A stretch of 36,701 nt of DNA from Chitinispirillaceae bacterium (GTDB lineage Bacteria; Fibrobacterota; Chitinivibrionia; Chitinivibrionales; Chitinispirillaceae), in the NCBI GenBank assembly GCA_016930275.1, contig JAFGHA010000060.1:1-36701 (forward strand). The letters run 5' to 3'. Numbering within the stretch: position 1 is the first letter of the stretch; each line of letters begins with the position of its first letter. This document shows positions 7,053 through 16,436 of this stretch, in pieces. The position numbers were made by a program, and so were the translations under genes. Below the pieces are notes generated by a model, which was not told where the DNA came from, searched no databases, and saw only the letters and a list, made by a program, of their open reading frames with translations.

Positions 7053-7072
7053 TATGTGACAGCCGTCACATA
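7053..7072. promoter_or_regulatory. CRP/FNR-family-like operator palindrome
   Basis: TATGTGAC and GTCACATA are perfect 8-bp arms around AGCC. The core reads TGTGA-N6-TCACA, identical to the classical CRP half-site arrangement. It lies between two divergent genes, about 80 bp from the Hcp fusion start and about 45 bp upstream of a TATAAT sequence facing right. A CRP-like regulator binding here is inferred; none is encoded in the window. Confidence 0.55.
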
Positions 7073-7128
7073 GTGCGTTTTTTTTGGGATTTTTTTTGGG
7101 AGCTATAATCCGGGGCTCCGTGCCCGGC

Positions 7129-7177
7129 TCCGGCCTGTCAGTTGGAGCTGCGTCTCCGACTCCCACCTCAGGCCGGA
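7129..7177 (+). other. Nested stem-loop in the leader of the secreted FN3 protein
   Basis: TCCGGCCTG (7129-7137) pairs with CAGGCCGGA (7169-7177). Inside, GTTGGAG (7141-7147) pairs with CTCCGAC (7154-7160) with one G-T pair. The result is a long two-stage hairpin in the presumed 5' leader. It resembles dispersed intergenic palindromic repeats as much as a regulatory RNA; no known riboswitch signature is seen. Confidence 0.4.
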
Positions 7178-7272
7178 AATTATATTATTTTCCATTATCC
7201 GGCACTCGGGCGGCCGTTTGCCACGGCAGAGACGGCAACCCGTGTGCGATAATTCATCCGGAAGGAGAGGGT

Positions 7273-9060
7273 ATGCCGCCGCTGATTTTGTACCGCAGAA
7301 AGGCAACTCTTCTCATTGCGGCTTTTTTATTCTGCACCCTTCCGATCGATCCTGATAATGATCCGAAGAACGTTTCCATCGATGCCGCGTTATGTCGCGA
7401 CACCCTCTGTCGCAGCGACTCCATCTCCGCCTACATCAGCGATACGGTATTTTTCTCACTTACCCTGAAGCTGCCCCATCTGATCGATTCCCTCCGGGTT
7501 ACCACCCTGTCGGATTCCATTGATACGCCTTCGGTGCTCTGTGCAATAACCGACCCGCCCGGCGATACGGCATTTCCCATCAGTGTACCGCATCCCTGCA
7601 TTCTTCATATCGCCGTCAACGCGATCCTCGACGATAGGGACCATCGCAGTGATACTGTCCACCTCTTCATTGAGGAGAAACCGGGGAGCAACACCCCTCC
7701 TGTCCTCTCACTCACAACAAAGAGAACGTACGCCACCCCTCTTCTGCCCTGCACGGTATCGGTGTCGGCAACCGACGACCAACCATGGCAGACTCTCTTC
7801 ACTACCCTTGAAAAAGAGTTCGAGGGCGTACGATTCGTCGAAGACACGCTTCTCATTTTGACACCGCCTGTTTCCGACACCGGCTCGATCGACACCCTCA
7901 TTTTCATCACCAGCGACAACAGCTCCTCCTCCAAAGCCGATACCGACACGGTCATCATTGCGATCATTCCCGATGAGACCCCGCCCGGCACTCCTCAGGA
8001 ATTCAGAATTCTCCAGCGGAAACTTAAGAACGTCACCTTCTGCTGGAACCGGGTCGCCAGTGCCGACTATTACCGCATCTATCGCAACAGCATACCTTCG
8101 ACGGAAGGGTGGCAGCTGATCGACAGCACGGCCGATACCAGCTATACCGATGAAACGGATTCCGTTTATTTTTACTCCATCGTTTCAGTGAATGTGTTTT
8201 ACTGGTCGAAGCCTTCAGCTTTCATCGTGGGAAAAGACACGCTCTTCCATGGGCTCTCCTTTGCCGAAGCCGCTTCAGCCGTCTCCGAAACCGACTCGAT
8301 ACACCGCATCGAAGTGCGACTCTTCCAGGACCTGCCCGAAACACTCACGGTCCCTTATTCGATCGTTATCGACAGCTCATCCGCCGATTCTCTCGACTGC
8401 TTTTACATCGATACTTCCCGCGCGCTGAAATTCGCTCCAGGCGACACGTCGGCGTTCATCCTCCTCGGTATCATTGACGACTCTCTTCCGGAATCGGGTG
8501 AAAAGGTCCTGCTGACACTCGGCACCCCTTCACTCGATCTTCCGTTCCGCGACAGTATCCATCGATGCACCATCCTTCCCGACCGCGATTCGCTTCGTCT
8601 GCGCCTCAGATTGCTGCTTGTGCGATTCGTCTGCGAAATGGCGGACGATGAAGGCACCGACAACGATATTGAAATGGACCGGCTCAATGTATTCGTTACC
8701 GCAACCGAACAGACCGCCGACACGTTGCTGAGGCGGAATATCATCGAGAACGAATATCTTATCATGTACTCTTCCGGCGGCGACGGCATCATCATGGCTT
8801 CAGGCACCAACTGGGCTCCCACGGATGCCGATACCGCCGTCGTTTCCTTCGACGCCGACCGGTTCGATCAATCGAAAGCCTCCATTACGTTCGGCTGCTA
8901 CGGCAGGGAGTACGATCCGACAAGCGCTAATGAGGAGGGAAGCGGGAGCCTGACTCTTGCCAGGGATCACTTCTTCGACAACAGCGGTAACCACAGCTTC
9001 ACCATGTCCTCAGCCGATTTCAGGATACGGGTGGAAGTGCGGATCGAACAGGTCGACTGA
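7273..9060 (+). CDS. Secreted Ig-like / FN3 / Calx-beta protein (595 aa)
   Basis: The start at 7273 has the strong ribosome-binding site GGAAGGAGAGGGT and gives a signal-peptide-like N-terminus (MPPLILYRRKATLLIAAFLF). Ig-like beta domains occupy about 35-230. A fibronectin type III domain at about 238-322 contains FCWNRVASADYYRIYRN and ends YSIVSVN. A Calx-beta domain at about 325-432 contains LKFAPGDTSAFILLGIIDD. The C-terminal 160 residues are unassigned and beta-rich. The protein is full of Ser, Thr and Asp and has no catalytic motif, so it is probably a surface or extracellular binding/structural protein. No clear T9SS sorting tail is visible. Its 3' end faces the VIT-domain gene. Confidence 0.8.
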   Translation: MPPLILYRRKATLLIAAFLFCTLPIDPDNDPKNVSIDAALCRDTLCRSDSISAYISDTVFFSLTLKLPHLIDSLRVTTLSDSIDTPSVLCAITDPPGDTAFPISVPHPCILHIAVNAILDDRDHRSDTVHLFIEEKPGSNTPPVLSLTTKRTYATPLLPCTVSVSATDDQPWQTLFTTLEKEFEGVRFVEDTLLILTPPVSDTGSIDTLIFITSDNSSSSKADTDTVIIAIIPDETPPGTPQEFRILQRKLKNVTFCWNRVASADYYRIYRNSIPSTEGWQLIDSTADTSYTDETDSVYFYSIVSVNVFYWSKPSAFIVGKDTLFHGLSFAEAASAVSETDSIHRIEVRLFQDLPETLTVPYSIVIDSSSADSLDCFYIDTSRALKFAPGDTSAFILLGIIDDSLPESGEKVLLTLGTPSLDLPFRDSIHRCTILPDRDSLRLRLRLLLVRFVCEMADDEGTDNDIEMDRLNVFVTATEQTADTLLRRNIIENEYLIMYSSGGDGIIMASGTNWAPTDADTAVVSFDADRFDQSKASITFGCYGREYDPTSANEEGSGSLTLARDHFFDNSGNHSFTMSSADFRIRVEVRIEQVD

Positions 9061-9127
9061 CCGGTTGATGATTTTTTTACTCCCTGCGGGAAAGATCTTC
9101 ATCAAATCTCTCTTTTTAAATACAAAA

Positions 9128-9154
9128 ATGCCTCCACTCGAAGAGCGGAGGCAT
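9128..9154 (-). terminator. Intrinsic terminator of the VIT-domain gene
   Basis: ATGCCTCC and GGAGGCAT are perfect 8-bp arms, with an inner CTC/GAG pairing. Read on the minus strand the stem is followed by TTTTTG. It sits about 35 nt past the stop of the minus-strand gene, the classic position for a rho-independent terminator. It lies between two convergent genes and may also stop the plus-strand transcript. Confidence 0.75.
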
Positions 9155-9188
9155 CCATCCTATACATTTACCGCGAATCAACTACGTA

Positions 9189-11570
9189 TCATTGTATAAC
9201 CACTGTACGGGAAAATTGAATAGTGCCCTTTTCCAACCGTATCAGATAGGTCCCCGAACGCATCGGCGGCAGCTGCAATCTGATCGACTGCCCGTTCAAA
9301 GCAACTAATTGTTGCGGGTTCCAACGCATGACGACTCTTCCTTTGAGATCATAGAGCACGATGCGTGTTTCGGGCGTGATAGCGGGAATAGTGCCAAGCT
9401 GCAATTCGATCCATCCGTGATGTATCCGCAGCGCTGTTTTGTTTTTGCATATCGGAGTCTTTTCAGATCGTATTGATGCGATGCTGAAAGATTTTTGGGT
9501 ATTCGAAGATGATTTGTCATAAAGTGTCTCCACCACCGGATTGGCCCAGCGCGCCTTTCCCGTAGCGGCAGTAGTATCCATTCCTCCGGCAAAATCGCGA
9601 ATGGTAACTTCAGGGACAATGCCGTTCTTCCAGGTCCACGGCACATACATTTCCTCGCGCGGATTGGCGATGAGCCAGTCGGCTACGGGAATCGCCGGTT
9701 GTTCATCCTCAGCCGGGAAAATATCCGCTGTGGCAAGGAGCGGAACCCCGCTCTCTTCATAAAGGGCCGCTTCGTCACGATCGAGGGCATCCTCTTCCAG
9801 CGCAACAAGTGTGTACTTCATGTCAATAAATCCGAGTGTTGAAGCCAGTGATGTCGGCATTGTCGTTGTCATGGGCCGCATGCACTTGAGCGCTCCGATC
9901 ATGCGTGCATACTGCATCCCGTCTTCATGGACCGTCACCGAAGGGGTCTCGGTGAATTCGGTGAGCAGTTGTCCTTTTTGATACAGTTTCCAGGTTATCT
10001 CGTTTATTATCGGTTTATCACTGTAAATAAACCGGTCTGCAACAGGGTTGCGTACATTGTTCGTCTGGAAGCTGTCGGTCTCGGCACCGTTGGTGATACA
10101 GACAACGATTTTCAGGGTGGTATCCGTTTGCGGAACGATTATCGGCAGGGCAACTCCCGGCCAGCTCTGCCGGATGATGGAATATGCATGTGCGCCGCCG
10201 ACGTATAGGGAGTTGAATAATCCGACGGTGATATCGTTGTTGCCGATGTCGTGGGTGTTTATGTCGTAATCCGTTATGGTATTCGGACCGGCGGTGAGTA
10301 TGAGCACGTATTTGTGCGCCTCGCGGTCATCGAACATCGCGACGGCGGTTTCCAGCGCCTGCTTGAACTCCTCAAAAGAGTCTTCCGCCAGTTGCTTCAG
10401 CTCACTGTCGGAGAGCGTCGTGGAGGAGGTCGGATCGGTCTGCGGCAAATCCAGTTCGCAAAGTTCGGCAAGATATGCTGTCATTTCATCAAATACTTCG
10501 CCGCCCCTGTTGTCAAGACGAAAGCTCTTCATCTCCCCGCCCTGTTTACTTACTATTAATGCCCCCCGCTTCGATGATTGATTGAGTGCGGAGAAGAATG
10601 TTTTAAGCAGCGCAGCCTGTTCGACAATCTGACGGGTATAGAGGCGAAGAACATCGATGTTGTTCCATCGCCAGATAACGACATAGTCCTCTTCGATCGA
10701 TGATTTCAGTAGAACATCATTGCCGCCTGAGGTGCTCAAATGCGCCATTGTTCCATTGAAATTGAACGTTTCGGTTGAAAAGTCGCTTACGAACAGACGG
10801 GAGCCTTCGGGCGCGGGAGAGACTATCGGAACAATACGCATGAGTGCTGCTCCGCATCCGCCGGTTCCTCCATAGGGTTGAAAGCAGTAATCGGCTCTGG
10901 AGAGTTCGACAAAGTCGCTGTTGTCCAAAATAAAAGGGAGCACTTCCGTGGTTTCGAGGCGGTATCCTTCGACACCGGGACCTTTTTTGACGGCAACGGT
11001 CGCATCGGAGGTGAATGCATGCGGATACCCGATTTTGATCACTCCATTGACGGTGATTCCGGGAATAAGATACCGGATGCGTACTTTACGGGTACCCCCG
11101 AATTCAATCGGAAAGATGGATATGTCGTAGTTGTCGTCGCGGATCATTTCCAGCAGTACCGGATCGCGCGGAGGCGGAGGTGCATCGGCATCGCGCTCGA
11201 CGACCTGCTCATATTCGTCACGTGCAACCTCATTCGTCTTCAGTTTGCCTTTGAGGATCATATCCTTGTACCACACCAGCATGCTGACGACAACGGAATT
11301 ATCCTCGAGATTGAGATTGCCCACGATTTCGAGCGCATTCTGAAAAGAGTCCGGTTCAGTGCCGCCGGCTTTGAAAACCCATTCGAGCTCGACATCGAGA
11401 TAATCGGCATACACGGTTATCTCGTAATGCTCGCTGATGATCTCCGCGGTCCCCATCCACTGCTCACCCTGTGTCGACTGACTGCGGAACAGTCCGTGCT
11501 GAAGTCCGATCGCATGGGATAAAGAGACGAACACCGGCAACAGGATACTGAGACAATATCTTTGTTTCAT
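9189..11570 (-). CDS. VIT-domain secreted protein with T9SS-type C-terminal domain (793 aa)
   Basis: The start at 11570 follows AAGGAGG with 6-nt spacing and gives a signal peptide (MKQRYCLSILLPVFVSLSHA). Residues about 35-175 form a vault/inter-alpha-trypsin (VIT) domain, with segments such as VELEWVF, LVWYKDMILKGKLKTNEVA and RKVRIRYLIPG. In most VIT proteins a von Willebrand A domain follows. Here the middle region has KYVLILTAGP, but I find no DxSxS metal-binding motif, so any vWA fold is degenerate. The last 70 residues (RIVLYDLKGRVVMRW to GTYLIRLEKG) match the type A T9SS/Por sorting domain, implying outer-membrane translocation and surface attachment or release. It is a single-gene unit with its own terminator. 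Confidence 0.82.
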   Translation of the reverse strand: MKQRYCLSILLPVFVSLSHAIGLQHGLFRSQSTQGEQWMGTAEIISEHYEITVYADYLDVELEWVFKAGGTEPDSFQNALEIVGNLNLEDNSVVVSMLVWYKDMILKGKLKTNEVARDEYEQVVERDADAPPPPRDPVLLEMIRDDNYDISIFPIEFGGTRKVRIRYLIPGITVNGVIKIGYPHAFTSDATVAVKKGPGVEGYRLETTEVLPFILDNSDFVELSRADYCFQPYGGTGGCGAALMRIVPIVSPAPEGSRLFVSDFSTETFNFNGTMAHLSTSGGNDVLLKSSIEEDYVVIWRWNNIDVLRLYTRQIVEQAALLKTFFSALNQSSKRGALIVSKQGGEMKSFRLDNRGGEVFDEMTAYLAELCELDLPQTDPTSSTTLSDSELKQLAEDSFEEFKQALETAVAMFDDREAHKYVLILTAGPNTITDYDINTHDIGNNDITVGLFNSLYVGGAHAYSIIRQSWPGVALPIIVPQTDTTLKIVVCITNGAETDSFQTNNVRNPVADRFIYSDKPIINEITWKLYQKGQLLTEFTETPSVTVHEDGMQYARMIGALKCMRPMTTTMPTSLASTLGFIDMKYTLVALEEDALDRDEAALYEESGVPLLATADIFPAEDEQPAIPVADWLIANPREEMYVPWTWKNGIVPEVTIRDFAGGMDTTAATGKARWANPVVETLYDKSSSNTQKSFSIASIRSEKTPICKNKTALRIHHGWIELQLGTIPAITPETRIVLYDLKGRVVMRWNPQQLVALNGQSIRLQLPPMRSGTYLIRLEKGTIQFSRTVVIQ

Positions 11571-11954
11571 GGAAGGCCTCCTTTTTCGGGTGGATATCGA
11601 CGCGTTTTTCATTATGTAGTTAATATAGCGACAATGGCTGAAAGCGTCAATACATCAGTAAAAAAAATGTATTCTTGAGAATACAGAGACTTATTAATTA
11701 ATAATGGCTTATGTATGCAATTGAATTATATAGGCAAGATATTGGTTATCACCTGTCGTCACCTTCGGTTGTACTGCTTGAAGTGTTCCAGCGGTTTCCA
11801 CGGTACCCGAGTTGCAGTTTTTGAGCAGTGAGATATATGTTGAGTTATCCCGCTTGGCGGGACAATGAAGGCATCAGGCGAGAATTATCCGCCTCAATGA
11901 ACCGTTATTCACTATATTTTCAGTATACCTGCGTTTAACGGCAGGGAGTGGATA
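11571..11954. other. Divergent intergenic region with small hairpins
   Basis: About 380 bp between the VIT gene and the first Asp-box gene. It holds an inverted repeat GTATTC-N4-GAATAC (11669-11684), AT-rich palindromic sequence near 11695 (TTATTAATTAATAA), and a hairpin TCCCGC-TTG-GCGGGA at 11848-11862 followed by AGGCG/CGCCT arms near 11876-11895. No coding frame or RNA gene is convincing. Confidence 0.5.
11669..11684. promoter_or_regulatory. Inverted repeat GTATTC-N4-GAATAC
   Basis: Perfect 6-bp arms around TTGA lie upstream of both divergent genes. The same arms with a 5-nt spacer recur at 16783-16799, before the lipoprotein gene at 17003. It could be an operator for a shared dimeric regulator. 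That is inferred from only two occurrences. Confidence 0.35.
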
Positions 11955-14129
11955 ATGCTTCATCCACGAGGAATATTAAGAATGAGGGCACACCGCGCAC
12001 AGGGCACGATCGCCTATATTTTTTCTTTCCTATTTTGTTTAAACGGGAACGTTTTCCCCGATTGGACGCAAACCGCCGGACCGATAGTGCCGTCCGGCAT
12101 ACACGTGCAGTCACTCGTTAAAACCGAATACGGATTTTTTCTCGGTACCGACATGGGAATGTTCCGCTCGACGGATGACGGTGTCTCGTGGATGAAGATA
12201 ACGAAAGATTCCATGGGAATGATCCTTTGGGATATCAAGGATATCGCGCAGCTGGGTGATACGCTTGTTGTAAACACCTTTGCCGGGGTCCATTTACTCC
12301 TGAACCATGGCACGGCATGGCAGAAAACGACATCCTCTCCTCCGCAGCAATGGCGCCGTCTATGCGTGACAAACGGCTCCACGATATTTACCAATGCACT
12401 CACCGGCCTCTACCGGTCAACCGACTTCGGCACAACATGGGAAATGGTTATCGATACTTCTGTGCAACACGATACCATCCAGGCGCTGGCGGTTACCCCG
12501 TCCGGGAAAATCATCGCGGCCGCACAGGACATGCTGCTGATTTCGTCCGACAACGGCATACGATGGGATACCCTTTCAGCCCCTGTTCCACGATATGCAA
12601 TCGTATGGAAACTTGTCGCAAACAGCGGCGCCATTTACGTTTGTTCCAACCGAGGTCTTTTTATGAGCCCGGACGAAGGCGTTACCTGGACAAACCTGAC
12701 GCCGGCAAACGACAGTAACGTCACCGCGCTTGCGGTTGAAGACACGCATATTATAATTGCAACCAAGAAAGGTTCGGAGTCGGTTCAACGGGATACCTTC
12801 ATCAACAGCATCTACCTGTCCACGGACAACGGTGCTTCATGGCAGCGGAAATACAGCGAGCAGCCATGTTACAACTCGGTCTGTTTCAGCACCGTTCTTT
12901 TGGATAAGCCGGTTATCGTCGCCGGAGGAAGCTACGGAGGACTGATTCGTTCGACCGACCTCGGCACAACATGGAGTGCGTCAAATAAGGGCATTGTGCT
13001 TTCCCGTCCCGAATGTCTGATAACGCTTGGAAACACTATAATTGCGGGAACCACCCGCGGACTTTTCCTATCGTCGGACGATGGGGATACATGGCGTACA
13101 ACTGAAGACACATTGATGCGGGAAGCATTCATTTCCCGATTCGTCATGTGCGGAAAGCGCCTTTTCGCGCGTGTCCATCAGGGGCTCGTCTGTTCGGACG
13201 ACAGCGGGACCTTATGGCGGCCGCTCCCCACCCCATCTCTGCCGGCAGGATGTTTCTCGCACCGATCAAAAGTATACTATACATCAGGTAGCGGGCAGAT
13301 CTTCCTCTCCGACGACTTCGGCGCAACCTGGCTGGCGCTCAACACGATACCGGGCAACGCCGGTCCGGTACATTCTATGGAATTCCAGGGTAATACTCTA
13401 TTCGCCGCAACCTCCGCCGCGGGGGTTTTCAGATCAAACGATAGCGGCGCCTCATGGCAACCGGTCAATAAAGGTCTGCCGGATCTGGAATATATGCCGC
13501 TTACCATGAGCGGCCGCGGATTGGTCGCAGGATCGAGGGGGCCGTTTATATTCATTGATGATGGTGACAACTGGCAACCACTGGGAACGGGATTTCCGGA
13601 AAAAATCGACATAAACCGCATCGTGACCTTCAATGGAACCATTTTTTGTACGATTACCGCCAACAACTGGATTCCGGGCAATCTTTTCTGCCTGAGCCCG
13701 GATGACCGGTGGGTCAATATCAGTGAAAATATCGCCGAACACCTCATCTACGATATTGCATTCAACGACCGATACATTTTTATCGGTACCTATGGCTACG
13801 GCGTCTACCGCCGGCCGCTTTACGAAGTGACGGATGTGTTTCCGCCCCGCCGGGAAGCGGCACCGGTCGTCCGGGACGGTGCCTGCATCTCAAGCGCGCC
13901 GGGCAGTGCCGCCTTCAGCGTGAAGGTCTCGATGAGTAAGGCTTCGACACTCGCAATTTCGATCTATACCCTTTCGGGAATAAAAATCGCCACCCTCTTC
14001 GACGGCCGTAAAGGGCCGGGATTTCACACGTTCAACGGCAAAAGTGATTTTCTTTCCCACGGCATGTATCTGGTAGTGATCAGGGGTGAGGAATTAAAGA
14101 TGATGAAAAAAATACGCGTCATTGATTAG
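11955..14129 (+). CDS. Asp-box (BNR) beta-propeller protein with T9SS-type tail (724 aa)
   Basis: The ATG is preceded by AGGGAGTGGATA. A signal-like stretch occurs at residues 17-36 (IAYIFSFLFCLNGNVFPD). About eleven Asp-box motifs of the form SxDxGxxW follow at intervals of 50-60 residues, for example RSTDDGVSW, RSTDFGTTW, LSTDNGASW, RSTDLGTTW and RSNDSGASW. They are typical of Ycf48/sialidase-like propellers and support a repeated six- to seven-bladed fold. No sialidase catalytic arginine triad is evident, so it is likely a binding or scaffolding propeller. The C-terminus (LAISIYTLSGIKIATLF, SHGMYLVVIRG) is a T9SS-type sorting domain. A paralogue lies directly downstream. Confidence 0.85.
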   Translation: MLHPRGILRMRAHRAQGTIAYIFSFLFCLNGNVFPDWTQTAGPIVPSGIHVQSLVKTEYGFFLGTDMGMFRSTDDGVSWMKITKDSMGMILWDIKDIAQLGDTLVVNTFAGVHLLLNHGTAWQKTTSSPPQQWRRLCVTNGSTIFTNALTGLYRSTDFGTTWEMVIDTSVQHDTIQALAVTPSGKIIAAAQDMLLISSDNGIRWDTLSAPVPRYAIVWKLVANSGAIYVCSNRGLFMSPDEGVTWTNLTPANDSNVTALAVEDTHIIIATKKGSESVQRDTFINSIYLSTDNGASWQRKYSEQPCYNSVCFSTVLLDKPVIVAGGSYGGLIRSTDLGTTWSASNKGIVLSRPECLITLGNTIIAGTTRGLFLSSDDGDTWRTTEDTLMREAFISRFVMCGKRLFARVHQGLVCSDDSGTLWRPLPTPSLPAGCFSHRSKVYYTSGSGQIFLSDDFGATWLALNTIPGNAGPVHSMEFQGNTLFAATSAAGVFRSNDSGASWQPVNKGLPDLEYMPLTMSGRGLVAGSRGPFIFIDDGDNWQPLGTGFPEKIDINRIVTFNGTIFCTITANNWIPGNLFCLSPDDRWVNISENIAEHLIYDIAFNDRYIFIGTYGYGVYRRPLYEVTDVFPPRREAAPVVRDGACISSAPGSAAFSVKVSMSKASTLAISIYTLSGIKIATLFDGRKGPGFHTFNGKSDFLSHGMYLVVIRGEELKMMKKIRVID

Positions 14130-14159
14130 TCGTCTTCACCAAAGGTGAAACTGAACATC

Positions 14160-16436
14160 ATGCAACGAAAGCCCATTATCCGATTGCCGCGGAAGAACGG
14201 GAGTGCATCCTCACGCGGAGGGTACCTGGTGGGGGCTTTGCTTTTTACTCCGGAGACCGCCGGAATCGCCATTCCTTTCGCTGTCGTCATACTACTGAGC
14301 ATGGCGGTCGACCTCTTTCCCGAATGGAAACAGGCCGGCGGACCGATCGAGCCGCAGCGGTTCGGCATTCTTTCAATCATCAGTAGGGGGAATGACTTGT
14401 ATCTCGGAAATGCCGACGGAATATTCCGCTCAATGGATGACGGCAGGTCATGGAAGAGTGTGGCCGCCGGGTTGTGGAACTGTTCCTTTCGAAATTTCGC
14501 TCTGATCGGAAACACGATATATGCCGCCATGTCATGCGGACTCTATGCCGTGGAAATCGAAAACGGCGAGTGGCGTACGATTGACGAGCCGGACCCGGTC
14601 GCTTCGTATTCGCGTCAGGTCTTTTCAGCGGGTAATGACCTCTTTTTTGCAGCCAATAGGGGGGTGTTTCGGTCCGGCGATCGGGGAGGAACCTGGTCAC
14701 CCTCCAATTCGGGGTTGGACGATTCCTCCTTTATCAGGAAGATCATACCCTACACCGGCGACAGAGTGTTGGCGCATTCATCATACCGTCTTTACCTGTC
14801 CGCCGATCGCGGAGCGTCGTGGAACGAACAGAATCCTCCCGCGACCGGACAGGCCCTTCTGAATATGGTCACTACTATGGGCGACATGATCGTGGCGGCA
14901 ACCGAAGCGGGGCTCTTCACAACGACGGATCCCGCCGCAGGCTGGATGGATATTACTCCCCATGCCGATGACACCGTCATTTCATGCGTTGACATTCATG
15001 GTTCTGCGATCATCGCCGTCGCCTCACCGGCGTTTTCGCCTCGTGTCAGCCTCGGCACGGTTGTCCAGAAGTGTTACCTGTCAAAAGATTACGGTAATTC
15101 CTGGGAAACCGTTCACCAAGCGGAAGTCAATCCCTCCGGCCGTTATCTTACGATAATTTACCTGAAGGATTCCACTGTTCTCGCCGGAGCCACCGGTAGC
15201 GGGGGAGTGCTTCGTTCAACCGACCTCGGCGCCACGTGGGACAACGCCGATTCCGGTATCGTCATTTCAAGCATCAAGTCCTGTGCGGTGATCGATAATA
15301 CCGTATTCGCCGGGAGCTGGTCAGGATTATATTTCTCTTTCGATAATGGAAGCTCATGGCAAAAAGCGGCTGATACATTATTGAAAAACAGCGGAATACT
15401 TTCCATCATGAAATTAGGCCCAGCCGTTTTTGCCGGTGCGTATCGGTCGCTGTTTTCCACTTCCGACATCGGAGGCTCATGGCATTCCATTGCCATACCA
15501 ACGGATGATGCATCGAATTCACCCGGAGCATCCTGTTTTACCATTGCCGACACGACTATTCTTCTGGGAATGGATAATGGCCAGATGTATACCTCCATTG
15601 ATCGGGGCACCTCCTGGCATGAACTCGCAACCATTCCGGGAAACACCGGACAGGGCATCACACGCAAAATCGTATCGATGGTGATTGATGATACGGTACT
15701 GTTGGCAGCAACCGCCTCCATGGGTATATTCCGGTCAATCGACAACGGTGTCTCATGGCAGCCGGCCAATTACGGCCTGGCGAACCTGTATATAGGCGCG
15801 CTTCTCCTTGTAGAATCCGGCCTGATCACCGGCACGCAACAGGGAGCCTTCTTATCAACCGATAAGGGACTTCGCTGGCGGGCGATCAACGCGGGATTGC
15901 CTCCCGACCTTAAAATCACCGCTCTTGCGGCAAGAGGATCCTCTGTTTTCGCTGCCACAAAACGTTATTCCACCGACACCGCCGTGGGAAGCATCTACCG
16001 TTTCGAAGCGGATTCGCAGTGGAGCGACATCAGCGGCAATCTGTCGCCGCAAACCGTCACCTCAATCGCTTTCAGCGACAGTCTCGTTTTCGTCGGCACC
16101 GATCGAAGAGGGGTTTATTATCAACCACTGTCCGAGGTGGCATCAATTGATTCGCCGCGGAAACGGGTCTATTGTACAGAAAGCCGTTTCCGGCTTGGCT
16201 GCATTTTCAACAGGGGGATTCTGACAACAACGGTAACGGCCTGGAAAACCTCGACACTCTCCCTTTCGCTCTACTCCCTTTCGGGAAAAAAAGTCGCATC
16301 GATCTTCAACGGAACCATGAACCGGGGCACCCGCTGTTTCCATTCGGGAACAGGGTCTCTTTCACCGGGAATCTACCTGATGTCGCTCAAAGGTGATAAT
16401 GTCGATGAGGTCATTAAAGTTCGGCTGGACAGATGA
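14160..16436 (+). CDS. Asp-box (BNR) beta-propeller protein, tandem paralogue (758 aa)
   Basis: The gene starts about 30 bp after the previous one and is clearly its paralogue: both mature proteins open with a Trp-x-Gln/Thr-x-Ala-Gly-x-Pro-Ile block and then a LGxxDGxFRSxDDG segment. Asp boxes include RSMDDGRSW, RSGDRGGTW, LSADRGASW, LSKDYGNSW, RSTDLGATW, TSIDRGTSW and RSIDNGVSW; one (TTDPAAGW) is degenerate. A hydrophobic export segment lies near residues 32-50. The C-terminus (LSLYSLSGKKVASIF, LSPGIYLMSLKG) is a T9SS-type sorting domain. ATG 14160 was chosen over GTG 14145 because AAAGGTG lies upstream of it, although the spacing is long. Confidence 0.83.
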   Translation: MQRKPIIRLPRKNGSASSRGGYLVGALLFTPETAGIAIPFAVVILLSMAVDLFPEWKQAGGPIEPQRFGILSIISRGNDLYLGNADGIFRSMDDGRSWKSVAAGLWNCSFRNFALIGNTIYAAMSCGLYAVEIENGEWRTIDEPDPVASYSRQVFSAGNDLFFAANRGVFRSGDRGGTWSPSNSGLDDSSFIRKIIPYTGDRVLAHSSYRLYLSADRGASWNEQNPPATGQALLNMVTTMGDMIVAATEAGLFTTTDPAAGWMDITPHADDTVISCVDIHGSAIIAVASPAFSPRVSLGTVVQKCYLSKDYGNSWETVHQAEVNPSGRYLTIIYLKDSTVLAGATGSGGVLRSTDLGATWDNADSGIVISSIKSCAVIDNTVFAGSWSGLYFSFDNGSSWQKAADTLLKNSGILSIMKLGPAVFAGAYRSLFSTSDIGGSWHSIAIPTDDASNSPGASCFTIADTTILLGMDNGQMYTSIDRGTSWHELATIPGNTGQGITRKIVSMVIDDTVLLAATASMGIFRSIDNGVSWQPANYGLANLYIGALLLVESGLITGTQQGAFLSTDKGLRWRAINAGLPPDLKITALAARGSSVFAATKRYSTDTAVGSIYRFEADSQWSDISGNLSPQTVTSIAFSDSLVFVGTDRRGVYYQPLSEVASIDSPRKRVYCTESRFRLGCIFNRGILTTTVTAWKTSTLSLSLYSLSGKKVASIFNGTMNRGTRCFHSGTGSLSPGIYLMSLKGDNVDEVIKVRLDR

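Larger units (their letters stand above)
6975..7272. other. Divergent intergenic region
   Basis: This spacer of about 300 bp separates the minus-strand Hcp fusion from the plus-strand secreted protein. It contains a CRP-like palindrome (7053-7072), two long T runs (7078-7098), a TATAAT sequence at 7104-7109 without a convincing -35 hexamer, and a structured GC-rich segment (7110-7177). The 7273 frame stays open back to 7084, but that extension lacks a signal peptide and a ribosome-binding site at its start, so I treat it as non-coding. Confidence 0.6.
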
